Below are positions 24,803-33,688 of a stretch of DNA of 64,000 nt, piece by piece. The DNA is from Bacillus sp. V2I10. GTDB taxonomy: Bacteria > Bacillota > Bacilli > Bacillales > Bacillaceae. A model generated the notes under the pieces. That model was not told where the DNA came from. It searched no databases and worked only from the letters and a program-made list of their open reading frames with translations. Positions within the stretch are counted from its first letter, which is position 1. Every line of letters begins with the position of its first letter. The translations under genes were made by a program, and so were the position numbers. The stretch spans positions 3,372,001-3,436,000 of the forward strand of contig NZ_JAUSYV010000001.1 in the NCBI RefSeq assembly GCF_030817055.1, written 5' to 3'.

Positions 24803-24964
24803 AGATAATTACCCTAATTAACAATATCATTCAATAAAGTTATAGAGATATTTTCTTTCAATAAAAATATATAAATAAGTCTTAAAATTACATAACTCCT
24901 TATTAAACTGCCCGTTAGTCGTATAATAAAAAGAGCTGCCGTAGCAACCCTCACTCTCCAACTC

Positions 24965-25075
24965 AAGCACCCTTTAGTTTATGTACATTTCTTCACAATC
25001 TCATACCAATATTAACATAAATATCCAGTTTCGTTTGGAAGTCTTATTCAATTAAATGGCCCTTTTCTGGAACAA
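24965..25075 (+). repeat. Duplicated spacer module 2, copy A
   Basis: CACCCTTTAGTTTATGTACA, TTTCTTCACAATCTCATACC, AACATAAATATCCAGTTTCG and GTCTTATTCAATTAAATGGC recur at 39018-39120 with a few changes. Confidence 0.75.
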
Positions 25076-25439
25076 TTTTAATATGAATAAGTCAACTTAT
25101 TACGTAATATGTAACAATAATATGTAATATAAAAAAGTGAATCTGTTTGAGAAAGTGATTTTAAGGGTATGCCTATTCCTTAACTCATTTCAATAGAGAG
25201 CGTTTTACATGCATATCATATACATGTCAACTTCCTAAATACTACATTATGTAAACTTAAAACCCTTCATAAATCCTTTTAAATCAACATTTTATAAAAA
25301 TTCTGTTTTTTATCATTATGCAATATTTTATACATGCTTGATAAATCAACGTTTTTAACTTTTTAATATAAATATTCAATTATAAAAAATGAATAAAAAT
25401 ATGCATATTTAAATCTTTTAAAATCAGATAATGTAGCTT

Positions 25440-25622
25440 TGAAATAAAGTTTAATTAAATTAACTCTATAAACCTTGATAAAAGAGCAAATAGAAAGAGC
25501 ATGTTTTGAAAAAAAGATTGAAAAACATGCTCTTTCTATATTTAATTGAATCAGTCTTTTATAAAAAAGTTTGATAATTTCTGTGATCCTTATTCAATTA
25601 AAGCGCCCGATTGTTGAATATG
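25440..25622 (+). repeat. Interspersed ~175-bp repeat, copy B
   Basis: Hairpin GAGCATGTTTT / AAAACATGCTC around GAAAAAAAGATTGA, then TTTAATTGAATCAGT, TTATAAAAAAGTTTGAT, CCTTATTCAATTAAAGC and GCGCCCGATTGTTGAATA. The module order and strand match copies A and C. Confidence 0.82.
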
Positions 25623-25761
25623 GAAAATGTGAAAAAGCTACAAAAATGGAACCTCAGGTATTTTATTAAAGCACCTTTAGTTGAATTTGACGTGGGTCCG
25701 TGAGCATTTAATCAATAGAATAATATATAACCTATCGATTATTCCTTTTCTTCAGTCCTAT

Positions 25762-26997
25762 CTATATCGAAAATTTCTTAAATGCCAATACTGCATTATG
25801 TCCTCCAAAACCAAAACCATTAGAAATAGCATAGTTTATTTTCATGTTAACTGCATGGTTTGGAACATAATCTAAATCACACTCTTCATCCGGTATATCA
25901 TAATTAATAGTTGGAGGAGCTATATCTTCCATGATACTTTTAAGGGTTATAACAGCCTCAATCCCACCTGCTGCTCCAAAAAGGTGCCCAGTCATCGATT
26001 TAGTGGAACTTACCTTTAAGTTATAAGCATGAGCACCAAAAACACTTTTAATCGCTTTGGTCTCTGATTTATCTCCTTCAGGGGTACTTGTACCATGTGC
26101 ATTTATATAATCCACATCAGTCATTCGAATCTTTCCCATATCTAAAGCCAATTTCATTGCATTTGCGGCCCCATTGTAATCAGGGGAAGTAATATGATAG
26201 GCATCTGTTGTGGAACCATAACCTATGATTTCTCCTAAAATTGTCGCTCCTCTTTCTCTCGCATGTTCATATTCTTCCAGGAATAAAACACCCGCTCCTT
26301 CAGACATGACAAAGCCATCACGCCCTCTGTCAAATGGGCGACTTGCCTTTTCTGGAAAATCATTAAAAGTAGACATTGCTCTCATTCTTGAGAATCCAGC
26401 AAAAGCTAGTGGATTAATAGGAGCTTCAGCCCCTCCAGCTAATATACCATCAGAATAACCTTGTCGAATATTTAAAAAAGCCTCCCCAATAGCTTGATTC
26501 CCTGTTGCACAAGCAGAAACAGGTGAAAAGCTAGGCCCCTTAAAACCCGTTTTTATAGATATTATTCCTGACGCCATATTACTGATCATCATTGGAACCA
26601 TAAATGGAGAAACTTTTCTTGGTCCTCTTTCAAGCAAAGCTTTATGATTATCTAATGTAGTATTAATTCCTCCAATACCGGAACCAATATAAACCCCTAA
26701 TCGCTCCTTATTAACATTTTGCAAATCTAGATTCGCCTGTTCCAAAGCTTGTTGAGCAGCAGCAACAGCATACTGTACGAATAAGTCATATTTCTCCTTT
26801 TCTTTTTTATCAATAAATTGCTCTGCTTCAAAGTCGGTAATATAACCTGCAATTTTGGTGCTAATATTGTTATAATCATCAGATTTAATTTTTTTAATGC
26901 CTGAGTTACCTTCTTTAATGTTCTTCCAGAACGCTTCAATTGTATTTCCTAACGGTGAAACGACTCCATATCCTGTCACTACAACTCTTCGTGCCAT
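25762..26997 (-). CDS. fabF: Beta-ketoacyl-ACP synthase II
   Basis: A 411-residue KAS II condensing enzyme. The catalytic Cys lies in SACATGNQAIGEA (about 163), the two active-site His in NAHGTSTPEGD and KSMTGHLFGAAGG, and GFGFGGHNAVL near the end. It elongates acyl-ACP with malonyl-ACP. ATG 26997 follows GGGGAG; the frame opens at 27006. It has no fatty-acid gene neighbours, and a relic of another fabF start lies 370 bp upstream. It may be an accessory KAS for a special acyl chain, or a second housekeeping copy. Confidence 0.92.
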   Translation of the reverse strand: MARRVVVTGYGVVSPLGNTIEAFWKNIKEGNSGIKKIKSDDYNNISTKIAGYITDFEAEQFIDKKEKEKYDLFVQYAVAAAQQALEQANLDLQNVNKERLGVYIGSGIGGINTTLDNHKALLERGPRKVSPFMVPMMISNMASGIISIKTGFKGPSFSPVSACATGNQAIGEAFLNIRQGYSDGILAGGAEAPINPLAFAGFSRMRAMSTFNDFPEKASRPFDRGRDGFVMSEGAGVLFLEEYEHARERGATILGEIIGYGSTTDAYHITSPDYNGAANAMKLALDMGKIRMTDVDYINAHGTSTPEGDKSETKAIKSVFGAHAYNLKVSSTKSMTGHLFGAAGGIEAVITLKSIMEDIAPPTINYDIPDEECDLDYVPNHAVNMKINYAISNGFGFGGHNAVLAFKKFSI

Positions 26998-27040
26998 CAA
27001 CAACACTCCCCTGTCATTCTTTTTTCACATAACTACTTCA

Positions 27041-27260
27041 AAAGATCTTTAAGTTGTTCCAATATTTTAGAAAAAAAATCATCTCTTAATACACGTTTAT
27101 ATTGTAATCCGCCTTTGGTGCTTGAGATGAGAAAAACTGCTAATGCCGCCAGATCGTCAGTATTTTGAATACCTCCTTCCTTTTGGCGTCATTAAGCAGT
27201 TCTGTTAGAAAATCTATTTCCATTTGACTTAGTCGTTGTACGAAACGCCTTTCTGCTCGA
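27041..27260 (-). pseudogene. TetR-type regulator C-terminal relic, frameshifted
   Basis: Two frames are needed: SHRAERRFVQRLSQMEIDFL, TELLNDAKRKE and then GIQNTDDLAALAVFLISSTK, GGLQYKRVLRDDF before TGA. This is the typical ligand-domain end of TetR/AcrR proteins. The DNA-binding half is missing. Confidence 0.7.
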
Positions 27261-27264
27261 TGTG

Positions 27265-27395
27265 ATTTGCGCTAACGGCGATTATCTAAAGTTCCGATGT
27301 CCTCACGCCACGGGCAAAGTCGATTGCCCATTTTGCATGGCCGCCTGCTCATCTTCCAACTACGGCATGGTAGTTAAAGTAGACTTTTTTAATGC
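27265..27395 (+). pseudogene. Transposase fragment
   Basis: About 43 codons, including LKFRCPHATGKVDCPF and ACSSSNYGMVVKV, a Cys-rich segment I know from IS1182/IS4-like Bacillus transposases. There is no intact frame or terminal repeat in view. Confidence 0.55.
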
Positions 27396-27493
27396 CGGAT
27401 TTTTCCACTTAATATTATTCAATAATATTTTCACATTATTACCTAATTAGGATACGGCACCATAGCCTGTTATTACGACTCTGCGTTGAATAG
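27361..27493 (-). pseudogene. Second fabF N-terminal relic
   Basis: The minus strand reads IQRRVVITGYGAVS, stop, LGNNVKILLNNIKWKNPALK. This lines up with the intact fabF start (ARRVVVTGYGVVSPLGN and FWKNIKEGNSGIK). An in-frame TAA and loss of the remainder show decay; it meets the transposase fragment. Confidence 0.8.
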
Positions 27494-27529
27494 CAAACCC
27501 CTCCGTGATTAAAATTAACGATAGTTTAA

Positions 27530-27961
27530 CTATCTATTTATTGCCTTTTCTCCGTTTAGTGTCATACAAGTTGAACTAGCTTTCGCTACCAATGACTCAT
27601 TCTCATCAAAAATAGTGCATTCGATAAGGCCAATGGAACTTCCCTTTTTCACTACAATGGCATTAGCTTTTAAGGTCGTTTTCCATACGGGTTTCAAATA
27701 GTTAATTTTCAACTCGATCGTTGTAAACGTTTCTCTTTCATCTAACAATGTAGCGTAAGCCACTCCCATTGCTGCATCTGCCAAATCACATAGAATACCA
27801 CCATGTACGGTCCCCATCGGATTAAAATGCGTTTCCTTTGTCTTTAATGTGAATACGGACTTTCCATTCTTAACTTCTACTAAATCAAACCCAATTAACT
27901 TTGCCACAGGTGGGACTGAAATTTCCTTGTTCGCATTTAGTTTAATCGTATTCTCCATCAT
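27530..27961 (-). CDS. PaaI-type hotdog-fold thioesterase
   Basis: A 143-residue protein of the PaaI/YdiI thioesterase family. The core HFNPMGTVHGGILCDLADAA (about 45-64) has the HGG motif and the acidic catalytic residue. It would hydrolyse a small acyl-CoA or aryl-CoA. It lies 26 bp downstream of an MFS gene on the same strand and may be cotranscribed. Confidence 0.85.
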   Translation of the reverse strand: MMENTIKLNANKEISVPPVAKLIGFDLVEVKNGKSVFTLKTKETHFNPMGTVHGGILCDLADAAMGVAYATLLDERETFTTIELKINYLKPVWKTTLKANAIVVKKGSSIGLIECTIFDENESLVAKASSTCMTLNGEKAINR

Positions 27962-27987
27962 CCATTCCCCTTTACGTTGTTTGTGTT

Positions 27988-29271
27988 TTATGTTTCCAAT
28001 ACAACTTTCTCCTTTTCACTTACAAAACAAGTGAGTATAAGGGCAGTAAAAAATATGAATATGGCAAAGACATATGCCTCTCGAACTCCCCCTAAATGCT
28101 CAATAATTGATCCTGCAAGAAAGGGTCCTACTAATTGACCAGTTGCAAAGAAAATGGTTATGAAGCCCAAAACGGCTGGTACTAGATAAGGAAGAGAGCG
28201 TTCTACTGCCATCGCTTGGACAAGAACCATGAGACCTCCAATGGAAAAACCAAATAAAATTGCCGAAGTCATAAAACTTATTATGTGATCATTGACGACT
28301 GGAATAATACCTCCCATGACACACAAAGCCAAAGCAACGAGTAAAGATTTTTTTCTCCCTACTTTATCTGAAACGATTCCCCAAATCGGACCTCCAAGAA
28401 TTGTAAATAAGCCAGAAATTGAAAATAAACTACCGGCCACTCTTTCGCTGATCCCAGAGTGTATCATAAATGATGTTTGGAAAAGGATTGGGATAAGATA
28501 AGCCGATCCAATTAAAAAGTAAATAATACCTACCCTAAGGATTTTTCGGTTTTTGTAAGCATGAGCGACTCCTTGATTCCTATCATCTTTGTTAGTCACA
28601 CTCTTTCCTGGTTCTTTCAATACGATCCATGAGAGTAGTGTGAATAAAATAGAGGTAATGGAAAAAATTAGCCAAATAGCCCTCCATTCCCATACCGGAA
28701 AATACCTAATCAAATAGGTGGTTATGAGACCACTAAGAAGCATTCCTGAACCCACCCCACTTAATAAGACACCGAGTACTAATCCCTTTTTCTTTTGGAA
28801 TTGGATGACTAGTAAAGACATTATGGGGGAAAAGGCTAAAGCACTTCCTGCCCCGCAAAAAAACATAATAAGCATGTATAGATAAAAGGAGTTCGAGAAT
28901 GAAAGAAAAAGGAAGCTAACTGTGACGAGAAAGCCACCTGCCATAATGACTTGTTTCATTCCAAACTTGAGTGCTAATAACCCAGCTAAGGGGGATATTG
29001 CAAGAAAGCCAAGCGAGATCGTTGTTGCTAATAATCCTGCCTGTGTGTAGTTCATATTTAAGTCGGCTTGCATAAAAGGCATTAACACACCATAAGCCAA
29101 TCTTGCAAAGCCAGTAGTCGAAATAACCAACAAGAAACCCGCAATAAGTTGTGACCACATAGACCATTTTTTATGTGCTTGAATATAAATCCCCCCCCCG
29201 AATAAAAAACCAATCGGTCTCTTTTTGTTCAAAAAAAAAGAATAAAAAATAGAATTAGAAAAGAATAGCAT
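27988..29271 (-). CDS. MFS transporter (YbfB/CynX-like), start unresolved
   Basis: A 12-segment MFS protein of about 400 residues: TTGFARLAYGVLMPFMQADL near the start and WGIVSDKVGRKKS mid-protein. The ATG at 29271 overlaps the tetR relic and lacks a ribosome site. A run of nine G (29191-29199 on the minus strand) lies six bases before ATT 29184, whose product (Q)AHKKWSMWSQL fits a normal MFS N-terminus; the first internal ATG is 29160. So either a rare ATT start or G-tract slippage may matter. The substrate is unknown; members of this group carry aromatic acids or cyanate-like compounds. Confidence 0.75.
   Translation of the reverse strand: MLFFSNSIFYSFFLNKKRPIGFLFGGGIYIQAHKKWSMWSQLIAGFLLVISTTGFARLAYGVLMPFMQADLNMNYTQAGLLATTISLGFLAISPLAGLLALKFGMKQVIMAGGFLVTVSFLFLSFSNSFYLYMLIMFFCGAGSALAFSPIMSLLVIQFQKKKGLVLGVLLSGVGSGMLLSGLITTYLIRYFPVWEWRAIWLIFSITSILFTLLSWIVLKEPGKSVTNKDDRNQGVAHAYKNRKILRVGIIYFLIGSAYLIPILFQTSFMIHSGISERVAGSLFSISGLFTILGGPIWGIVSDKVGRKKSLLVALALCVMGGIIPVVNDHIISFMTSAILFGFSIGGLMVLVQAMAVERSLPYLVPAVLGFITIFFATGQLVGPFLAGSIIEHLGGVREAYVFAIFIFFTALILTCFVSEKEKVVLET
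29191..29199. repeat. Homopolymer tract (C9/G9)
   Basis: Nine C on the plus strand lie within the 5' part of the MFS frame. Such tracts slip during replication and can shift the frame. Confidence 0.8.
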
Positions 29272-29735
29272 TTATCTGCATGATGACCATGTCTAAATAT
29301 CGCTTATCCTTATACAATCTGCTGAGGGCCAATGCACCCTCCATGGAAGAGAGAATGAATACAGTCATCTGTTCAGAATCAACATTCATGTTAATTTCAT
29401 TTTGACCCTGACCAAATTCAATCAAAATTTCTGAATCATCTACTTCAATGGTTGCATTCATTAAGGGACAGCCACCCACTAAGATATCATTGTTGTTCAA
29501 AGTCATAAAAATAGAAGCAAAAGCCTGAAATTGTTCGTTTGCTGTTTCCTTGGATTTGATAGCTTGTAAATAATTTTCTTTTAGAGTGATTAAAAAGTAT
29601 GAAAACGAAGCTTTGGCCAATTCGTCCTTACTATCTAAATGTCTATATATTCTTCCTTTTTTTAATCCTGTTACCTCCATTATTTTAGAGATAGAATTGG
29701 ATATTTTTTAAACGCAAAGAGTTTAATGTACCACT
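29255..29735 (-). pseudogene. TetR-family regulator, N-terminally broken
   Basis: From ATG 29680 the frame encodes MEVTGLKKGRIYRHLDSKDE and a ligand domain similar to the intact TetR at 30838-31434 (GGCPLMNATIEVDDSE against GGCPIMNAAIEADDAD). Upstream, SNSISKI continues in frame but a stop precedes it. The remaining helix YIKLFAFKKYP is in another frame, so a frameshift and 5' loss disabled the DNA-binding domain. Confidence 0.75.
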
Positions 29736-29746
29736 GTTCCGTATAG

Positions 29747-30529
29747 TTAACTCTTGGTTTGAGTCAGCATATTGTCAACAGTTTTACTTATCTGATTTAA
29801 CATAAACTGAGGTGCAACACGACTCATGAACTTCAGCGCACTGCTCTGGCCCGGCAGGATCTCAAAGCGATCCTTTTTCAAACCCTCGATTGCGTACCTA
29901 ACCATCTTACCGGCATCCATAGGTTTTACGACTTTGATCTCGTCGGCATCAAAAACTTCAACTAAAGGGGTCTGAATAGCTGGAGGCGCCAATTCAAACA
30001 CTTTAATATTAGTATTTTTCAGCTGTATTCGCAGTGATTGTGTAAATGAATGAATACCGGCTTTCGTCGCACAATATACCGGCAATGCCGGATAAGGAAC
30101 AAATGCAAGTGCAGATGAGACATTCATAATCGCAGCGGATTTCTTCGCCTTTAAATGCGATAAGAATTGGTTCACCATGCGGATCGAACCGCTGAGGTTA
30201 ATTTCAATCTCGCTACTGAAATCCTCTAAATCAACCTCTTTGGTATGAAAGTTCAATTTACGCATAACCCCAGCGTTATTGATCAGAACATTCAGTTCTG
30301 GAAATTGACTGATTACTTTTTCAAAAAGGTCAGAAATGGCCTTTGGATCGCTTACATCACACTGAAATGTGTGAACGTTTGGCAGTTTCTTTTTGGCTAA
30401 GTCCAGTTTGGACTGATCCCGCCCGGTAATAATTACGGTGTTCCCAAGCTGAAGGAGCTGAGTAGCAAGCTCGAATCCAATCCCGGATGTTCCCCCCGTT
30501 ATGAGAATTGTGTTGGAATCCATTTTCAT
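29747..30529 (-). CDS. Short-chain dehydrogenase/reductase
   Basis: A classical SDR of 260 residues: TGGTSGIG cofactor motif (about 10-17), NNAGVM (about 86), the catalytic Ser-Tyr-Lys with YCATKAG (about 153-159). The Arg/Lys pattern after the Gly motif (GRDQSKL) suggests NADP(H). It resembles DltE-type reductases. ATG 30529 follows AAAGGA. The flanking TetR and thioesterase genes fit a lipid- or xenobiotic-responsive set, but the substrate is unknown. Confidence 0.88.
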   Translation of the reverse strand: MKMDSNTILITGGTSGIGFELATQLLQLGNTVIITGRDQSKLDLAKKKLPNVHTFQCDVSDPKAISDLFEKVISQFPELNVLINNAGVMRKLNFHTKEVDLEDFSSEIEINLSGSIRMVNQFLSHLKAKKSAAIMNVSSALAFVPYPALPVYCATKAGIHSFTQSLRIQLKNTNIKVFELAPPAIQTPLVEVFDADEIKVVKPMDAGKMVRYAIEGLKKDRFEILPGQSSALKFMSRVAPQFMLNQISKTVDNMLTQTKS

Positions 30530-30626
30530 AAAAATCAATCCTTTCTCTATAAATGATTTATATAGTGGCTTTACTTGCTTTATTGAGCAACAAGATTCTC
30601 AAAGAGCATAAGCATGTTTTTGAGAA

Positions 30627-30726
30627 CATTCATTCCGCACAACTGTGGGATGTTTGTTAATTTTGGACACTTACCTCCGTTTGCAGGGGAGGTAACTTTT
30701 TAAGGGGATTCTCTATGGAATGAATA
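30627..30726. repeat. ~100-bp hairpin element bounded by ATTCATTCC / GGAATGAAT
   Basis: Inverted 9-mers lie at both ends, and an internal stem TTACCTCC / GGAGGTAA (30669-30694) is followed by a T run. It could be a small mobile remnant or just a terminator. Confidence 0.4.
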
Positions 30727-30837
30727 TATCGATAAATTCATCCATCAACTGTTTGGATTAGCTTCATAAGTTAGCAATTTAAAGGAAACTGTTCCTCTAT
30801 GTTTCTAGGAATAGGTTTTTGCACCAGAACCTGACTG

Positions 30838-31434
30838 CTAGTCACAGTTCTGAGCAAGAAACGATCTAAGATGATGCACAGCTCTTTTCATGTACTCTTG
30901 GTTCTTGTAAAGTTTGCTAAGTGCTAGCGCCCCCTCCAGCGTGGAGATAAACACGGTCGCCACAAACTCGGGATCCACTCCTTGTTTAACCTCACCCTTC
31001 TTTATGCCCTCCTGAACAAGATTACGAACCATTCCGAGCAAGGCATCCATTGCTTCACGGACTTTTTCTTGAAGCAATGGGTCTGCGTCATCTGCCTCAA
31101 TGGCAGCATTCATAATTGGGCAACCTCCCGGGAACAATTCTCTTTCAGCAATCCCCTCGAATACGGAAATAATGGAAAGAAGACGTTCCATGCATCCTTG
31201 TTTACCTGCCATTGCTTCAGAGAAAAAATGACTCATCGTGTCAATGGAAAAGGAAAAAGCTCTCAACATTATTTCCTCTTTATTTTCGAAATGGTTATAA
31301 ATCCCTCCTTTTTGAAGACCAGTCTCGTGCATGATGTCGGATATAGAAGATGCCCTATATCCTTGGCTATTAAAAAGTTTCGATGCTTTTTCTAAGATCA
31401 GGGCTTTAGTCTGTTCTCCCTTGCGATTAACCAT
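30838..31434 (-). CDS. TetR/AcrR family transcriptional regulator
   Basis: A 198-residue TetR protein. The N-terminal HTH is intact (ASSISDIMHETGLQKGGIYNHFENKEE, about 28-54) and the ligand domain has GGCPIMNAAIEADDADP, as in LmrA/YxaF-like regulators with TetR_C domain. A likely operator, AAGACC-N4-GGTCTT, lies 32 bp upstream, so autorepression is expected. It probably also controls the SDR or its neighbours. Confidence 0.9.
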   Translation of the reverse strand: MVNRKGEQTKALILEKASKLFNSQGYRASSISDIMHETGLQKGGIYNHFENKEEIMLRAFSFSIDTMSHFFSEAMAGKQGCMERLLSIISVFEGIAERELFPGGCPIMNAAIEADDADPLLQEKVREAMDALLGMVRNLVQEGIKKGEVKQGVDPEFVATVFISTLEGALALSKLYKNQEYMKRAVHHLRSFLAQNCD

Positions 31435-31465
31435 GAATCTATTTGCCTCCGTTTGAAAAATTTAT

Positions 31466-31481
31466 AAGACCATTCGGTCTT
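31466..31481. promoter_or_regulatory. TetR operator candidate
   Basis: AAGACC, ATTC, GGTCTT is an inverted repeat of the GACC-N4-GGTC kind used by LmrA/AcrR-like repressors. A related half-site (CCAATCGGTCTC) lies at 29210-29221 before the MFS gene. Confidence 0.6.
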
Positions 31482-31565
31482 TTTTTATTGTACAATTAGG
31501 TAGTATCTTTGTAAAGTGCAAAAAATAATAGGAAAAATTTTTGATTATAGGGGGATTACATCACA

Positions 31566-32810
31566 TTGACTGAATTACAGATAAAAGGAAGACAAGCAAA
31601 ACAGGCATCCTACGTCCTAGCAAATATAAGTAGCAAATGCAAACAAGATGCTCTATTTAAAATGGCTGATTATTTACTTAAATATAAGCAAGATATCTTA
31701 AAGGCAAATCAAATAGATTTAAACAATGCTTTGGAAAATGGAACATCAAAAACAATGTTAGATCGTCTATTGTTAAATGAAAATCGTATTGAAGAAATGG
31801 CAAACGGTTTACGACAAATCGCTACTTTACCAGATCCTATTGGTGAAATAAAGAATATGTCTGTACGTCCAAATGGTTTACAAATTGGACAGCAAAGTGT
31901 GCCATTAGGAGTTATAGGAATCATTTATGAAGCTCGTCCAAATGTAACTTGTGATGCAGCCGGATTATGTTTAAAATCTGGTAATGCAGCTATATTACGA
32001 GGTGGCAGTGAAGCAATATACTCTAATATAGCTATTGTAAATATATTATCAAAAGCAATTTCTGATGCAAATTTACCTTCAGGCGCTCTTCAATTAATTG
32101 AAGATACTCGACGTGAAACTGCAATATCATTAATGCAACTTAATGAATATGTAGATGTGCTTATTCCTCGTGGAGGTTCAGGGTTAATTCAGAACGTCGT
32201 TAAGAATGCAACAGTACCAGTAATCGAAACTGGTACTGGTAACTGTCACATTTATGTAGATGAATCTTGTAATATTGAAATGGCGAAATCAATTATTATT
32301 AATGCAAAAACATCTCGTCCTTCTGCATGCAATGCAGTTGAAAAAGTACTTATAAATAAAAATATAGCTGAGAAATTCTTACCAATCATCTCTCAAGCAT
32401 TAATTGAAGAAAATGTTGAGATACGTGGAGATAAAAGAGTTGCTGAAATCTGTCCAAATATAAGATTGGCAACGGAAGAGGACTGGAAACAAGAATACTT
32501 AGATTACATCTTAGCTATTAAAGTAGTAGAAGATATTGATGAAGCTATTTCACATATTAATAACTATAGCTCAAGCCATTCAGAAGCGATTATCACAAAC
32601 GATTATAATCATGCTCAACACTTTCTAAAATTTGTGAATTCCTCAGCTGTGTATGTTAATGCATCGACTCGTTTTACTGACGGAGAAGAGTTCGGGTTTG
32701 GAGCTGAGATTGGTATTAGTACTCAAAAAATACATGCTAGGGGCCCAATGGGGTTAAAAGAATTAACAACTACGAAATACATTATTTACGGAAACGGACA
32801 AACTCGGTAA
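31566..32810 (+). CDS. proA: Gamma-glutamyl phosphate reductase
   Basis: The 414-residue ProA converts glutamyl-5-phosphate to glutamate semialdehyde in proline synthesis. It has the aldehyde-dehydrogenase fold motifs GVIGIIYEARPNVTCDAAGL (about 117-136), the catalytic Cys in SRPSACNAVEKVLI and FGFGAEIGISTQKIHARGP. The start is TTG 31566 behind ATAGGGGGA. No proB (glutamate 5-kinase) adjoins it, which is unusual because proBA are normally an operon. Confidence 0.95.
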   Translation: MTELQIKGRQAKQASYVLANISSKCKQDALFKMADYLLKYKQDILKANQIDLNNALENGTSKTMLDRLLLNENRIEEMANGLRQIATLPDPIGEIKNMSVRPNGLQIGQQSVPLGVIGIIYEARPNVTCDAAGLCLKSGNAAILRGGSEAIYSNIAIVNILSKAISDANLPSGALQLIEDTRRETAISLMQLNEYVDVLIPRGGSGLIQNVVKNATVPVIETGTGNCHIYVDESCNIEMAKSIIINAKTSRPSACNAVEKVLINKNIAEKFLPIISQALIEENVEIRGDKRVAEICPNIRLATEEDWKQEYLDYILAIKVVEDIDEAISHINNYSSSHSEAIITNDYNHAQHFLKFVNSSAVYVNASTRFTDGEEFGFGAEIGISTQKIHARGPMGLKELTTTKYIIYGNGQTR

Positions 32811-32938
32811 CCAGAAGTTTATAAAGAGAAATATGTATTGCCAATTTTTACAGAGTATATAAACATAAACTATTTAAAAAAGATATTTTATTGTTTTCTT
32901 AAGGATAATGATAATTTGAACGGAATTTCTAAATAGAT

Positions 32939-32974
32939 AAAAGGCAGCTAAGAACTATTTCTAGCCGCCTTTTA
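32939..32974 (+). terminator. proA terminator
   Basis: AAAAGGCAGCTA pairs with TAGCCGCCTTTT, followed by ATTTT, 130 bp past the stop codon. Confidence 0.8.
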
Positions 32975-33105
32975 TTTTCGATGAAGGTAGACGCTATACC
33001 ATGTGCAAAATAACGCTTAAAACCAACGCAAATTATCAGTCATAGTTACAACATTTCTAAATGTTTATCTAGGGTATACCCAAAATGAACAAATATAAAA
33101 AACTA

Positions 33106-33132
33106 AAAGGCCTAATTTAAAATTAGCCCTTT
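33106..33132. terminator. Second hairpin after proA
   Basis: AAAGGCCTAATTT / AAATTAGCCCTTT, a near-perfect inverted repeat with A and T flanks. Confidence 0.6.
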
Positions 33133-33170
33133 CCCTTCTTATAGGTTCCCTCCCTGGATGTGGCTTTAAA

Positions 33171-33345
33171 ACAAAGTTTGATCAAATTGATACTAATAAC
33201 CTTGATAAACGAACAAAAGGAAAGAGCTTGTTTTGAAAAAAAGATAGTTCAAAACAAGCCCTTAATATATTCAATTGGATCAGTTTTTTATAAAAAAGTT
33301 TCATCATTTTTGTAATCCTTATTCAATTAAAGAGCAGTTATATAT
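33171..33345 (+). repeat. Interspersed ~175-bp repeat, copy C
   Basis: AACCTTGATAAACGAACAAA, hairpin GAGCTTGTTTTGA / TCAAAACAAGCCC, TTAATATATTCAATTGGATC, TTATAAAAAAGTTTCATC and CCTTATTCAATTAAAGAGC. It matches copies A and B up to the final palindrome, which is lost here. Confidence 0.82.
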
Positions 33346-33688
33346 AGTATCAGTAACAAAACATTGATATGGTGCACCCTTTATCATTGTTTACATGTAT
33401 TCATAGAATAGGCGTTTAAGGACTTGACTTGGAGCCTCTGTTGGTACGATTTGTCTTGAAAGGCTGAAGCTAAGGTTTCATCAGGCAAGCCTATCATACC
33501 CACCTCTCCAAGTAAAGTCCTATCGTTGTTTACATTGAAAACTATAATTACTTACTAAATATAATAAGTAATCAAAGTTAGAAAATAGGCTGTTTATGTT
33601 TCGTTATTTACGATGAATACGTTCAATATTCATACTCCATATAAGCTCCCTTTTATGGAATAACACCTAAGCTTCTCACTATTATTTT

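Larger units (their letters stand above)
24803..25761. other. Repeat-rich 960-bp gap
   Basis: It contains spacer module 2 (copy A), repeat copy B and degenerate CACCC-type elements. I see no gene. Confidence 0.55.
32811..33688. other. Non-coding gap with terminators and repeat copy C
   Basis: About 880 bp between convergent genes. It holds the proA terminator, a second hairpin and repeat copy C; the rest (33350-33680) shows nothing I can assign. Confidence 0.55.

Noticed and set aside
19852..33345. CRISPR array interpretation of the repeated hairpins
   Set aside because: Copies are kilobases apart, about 175 bp long and lack spacers or cas genes.
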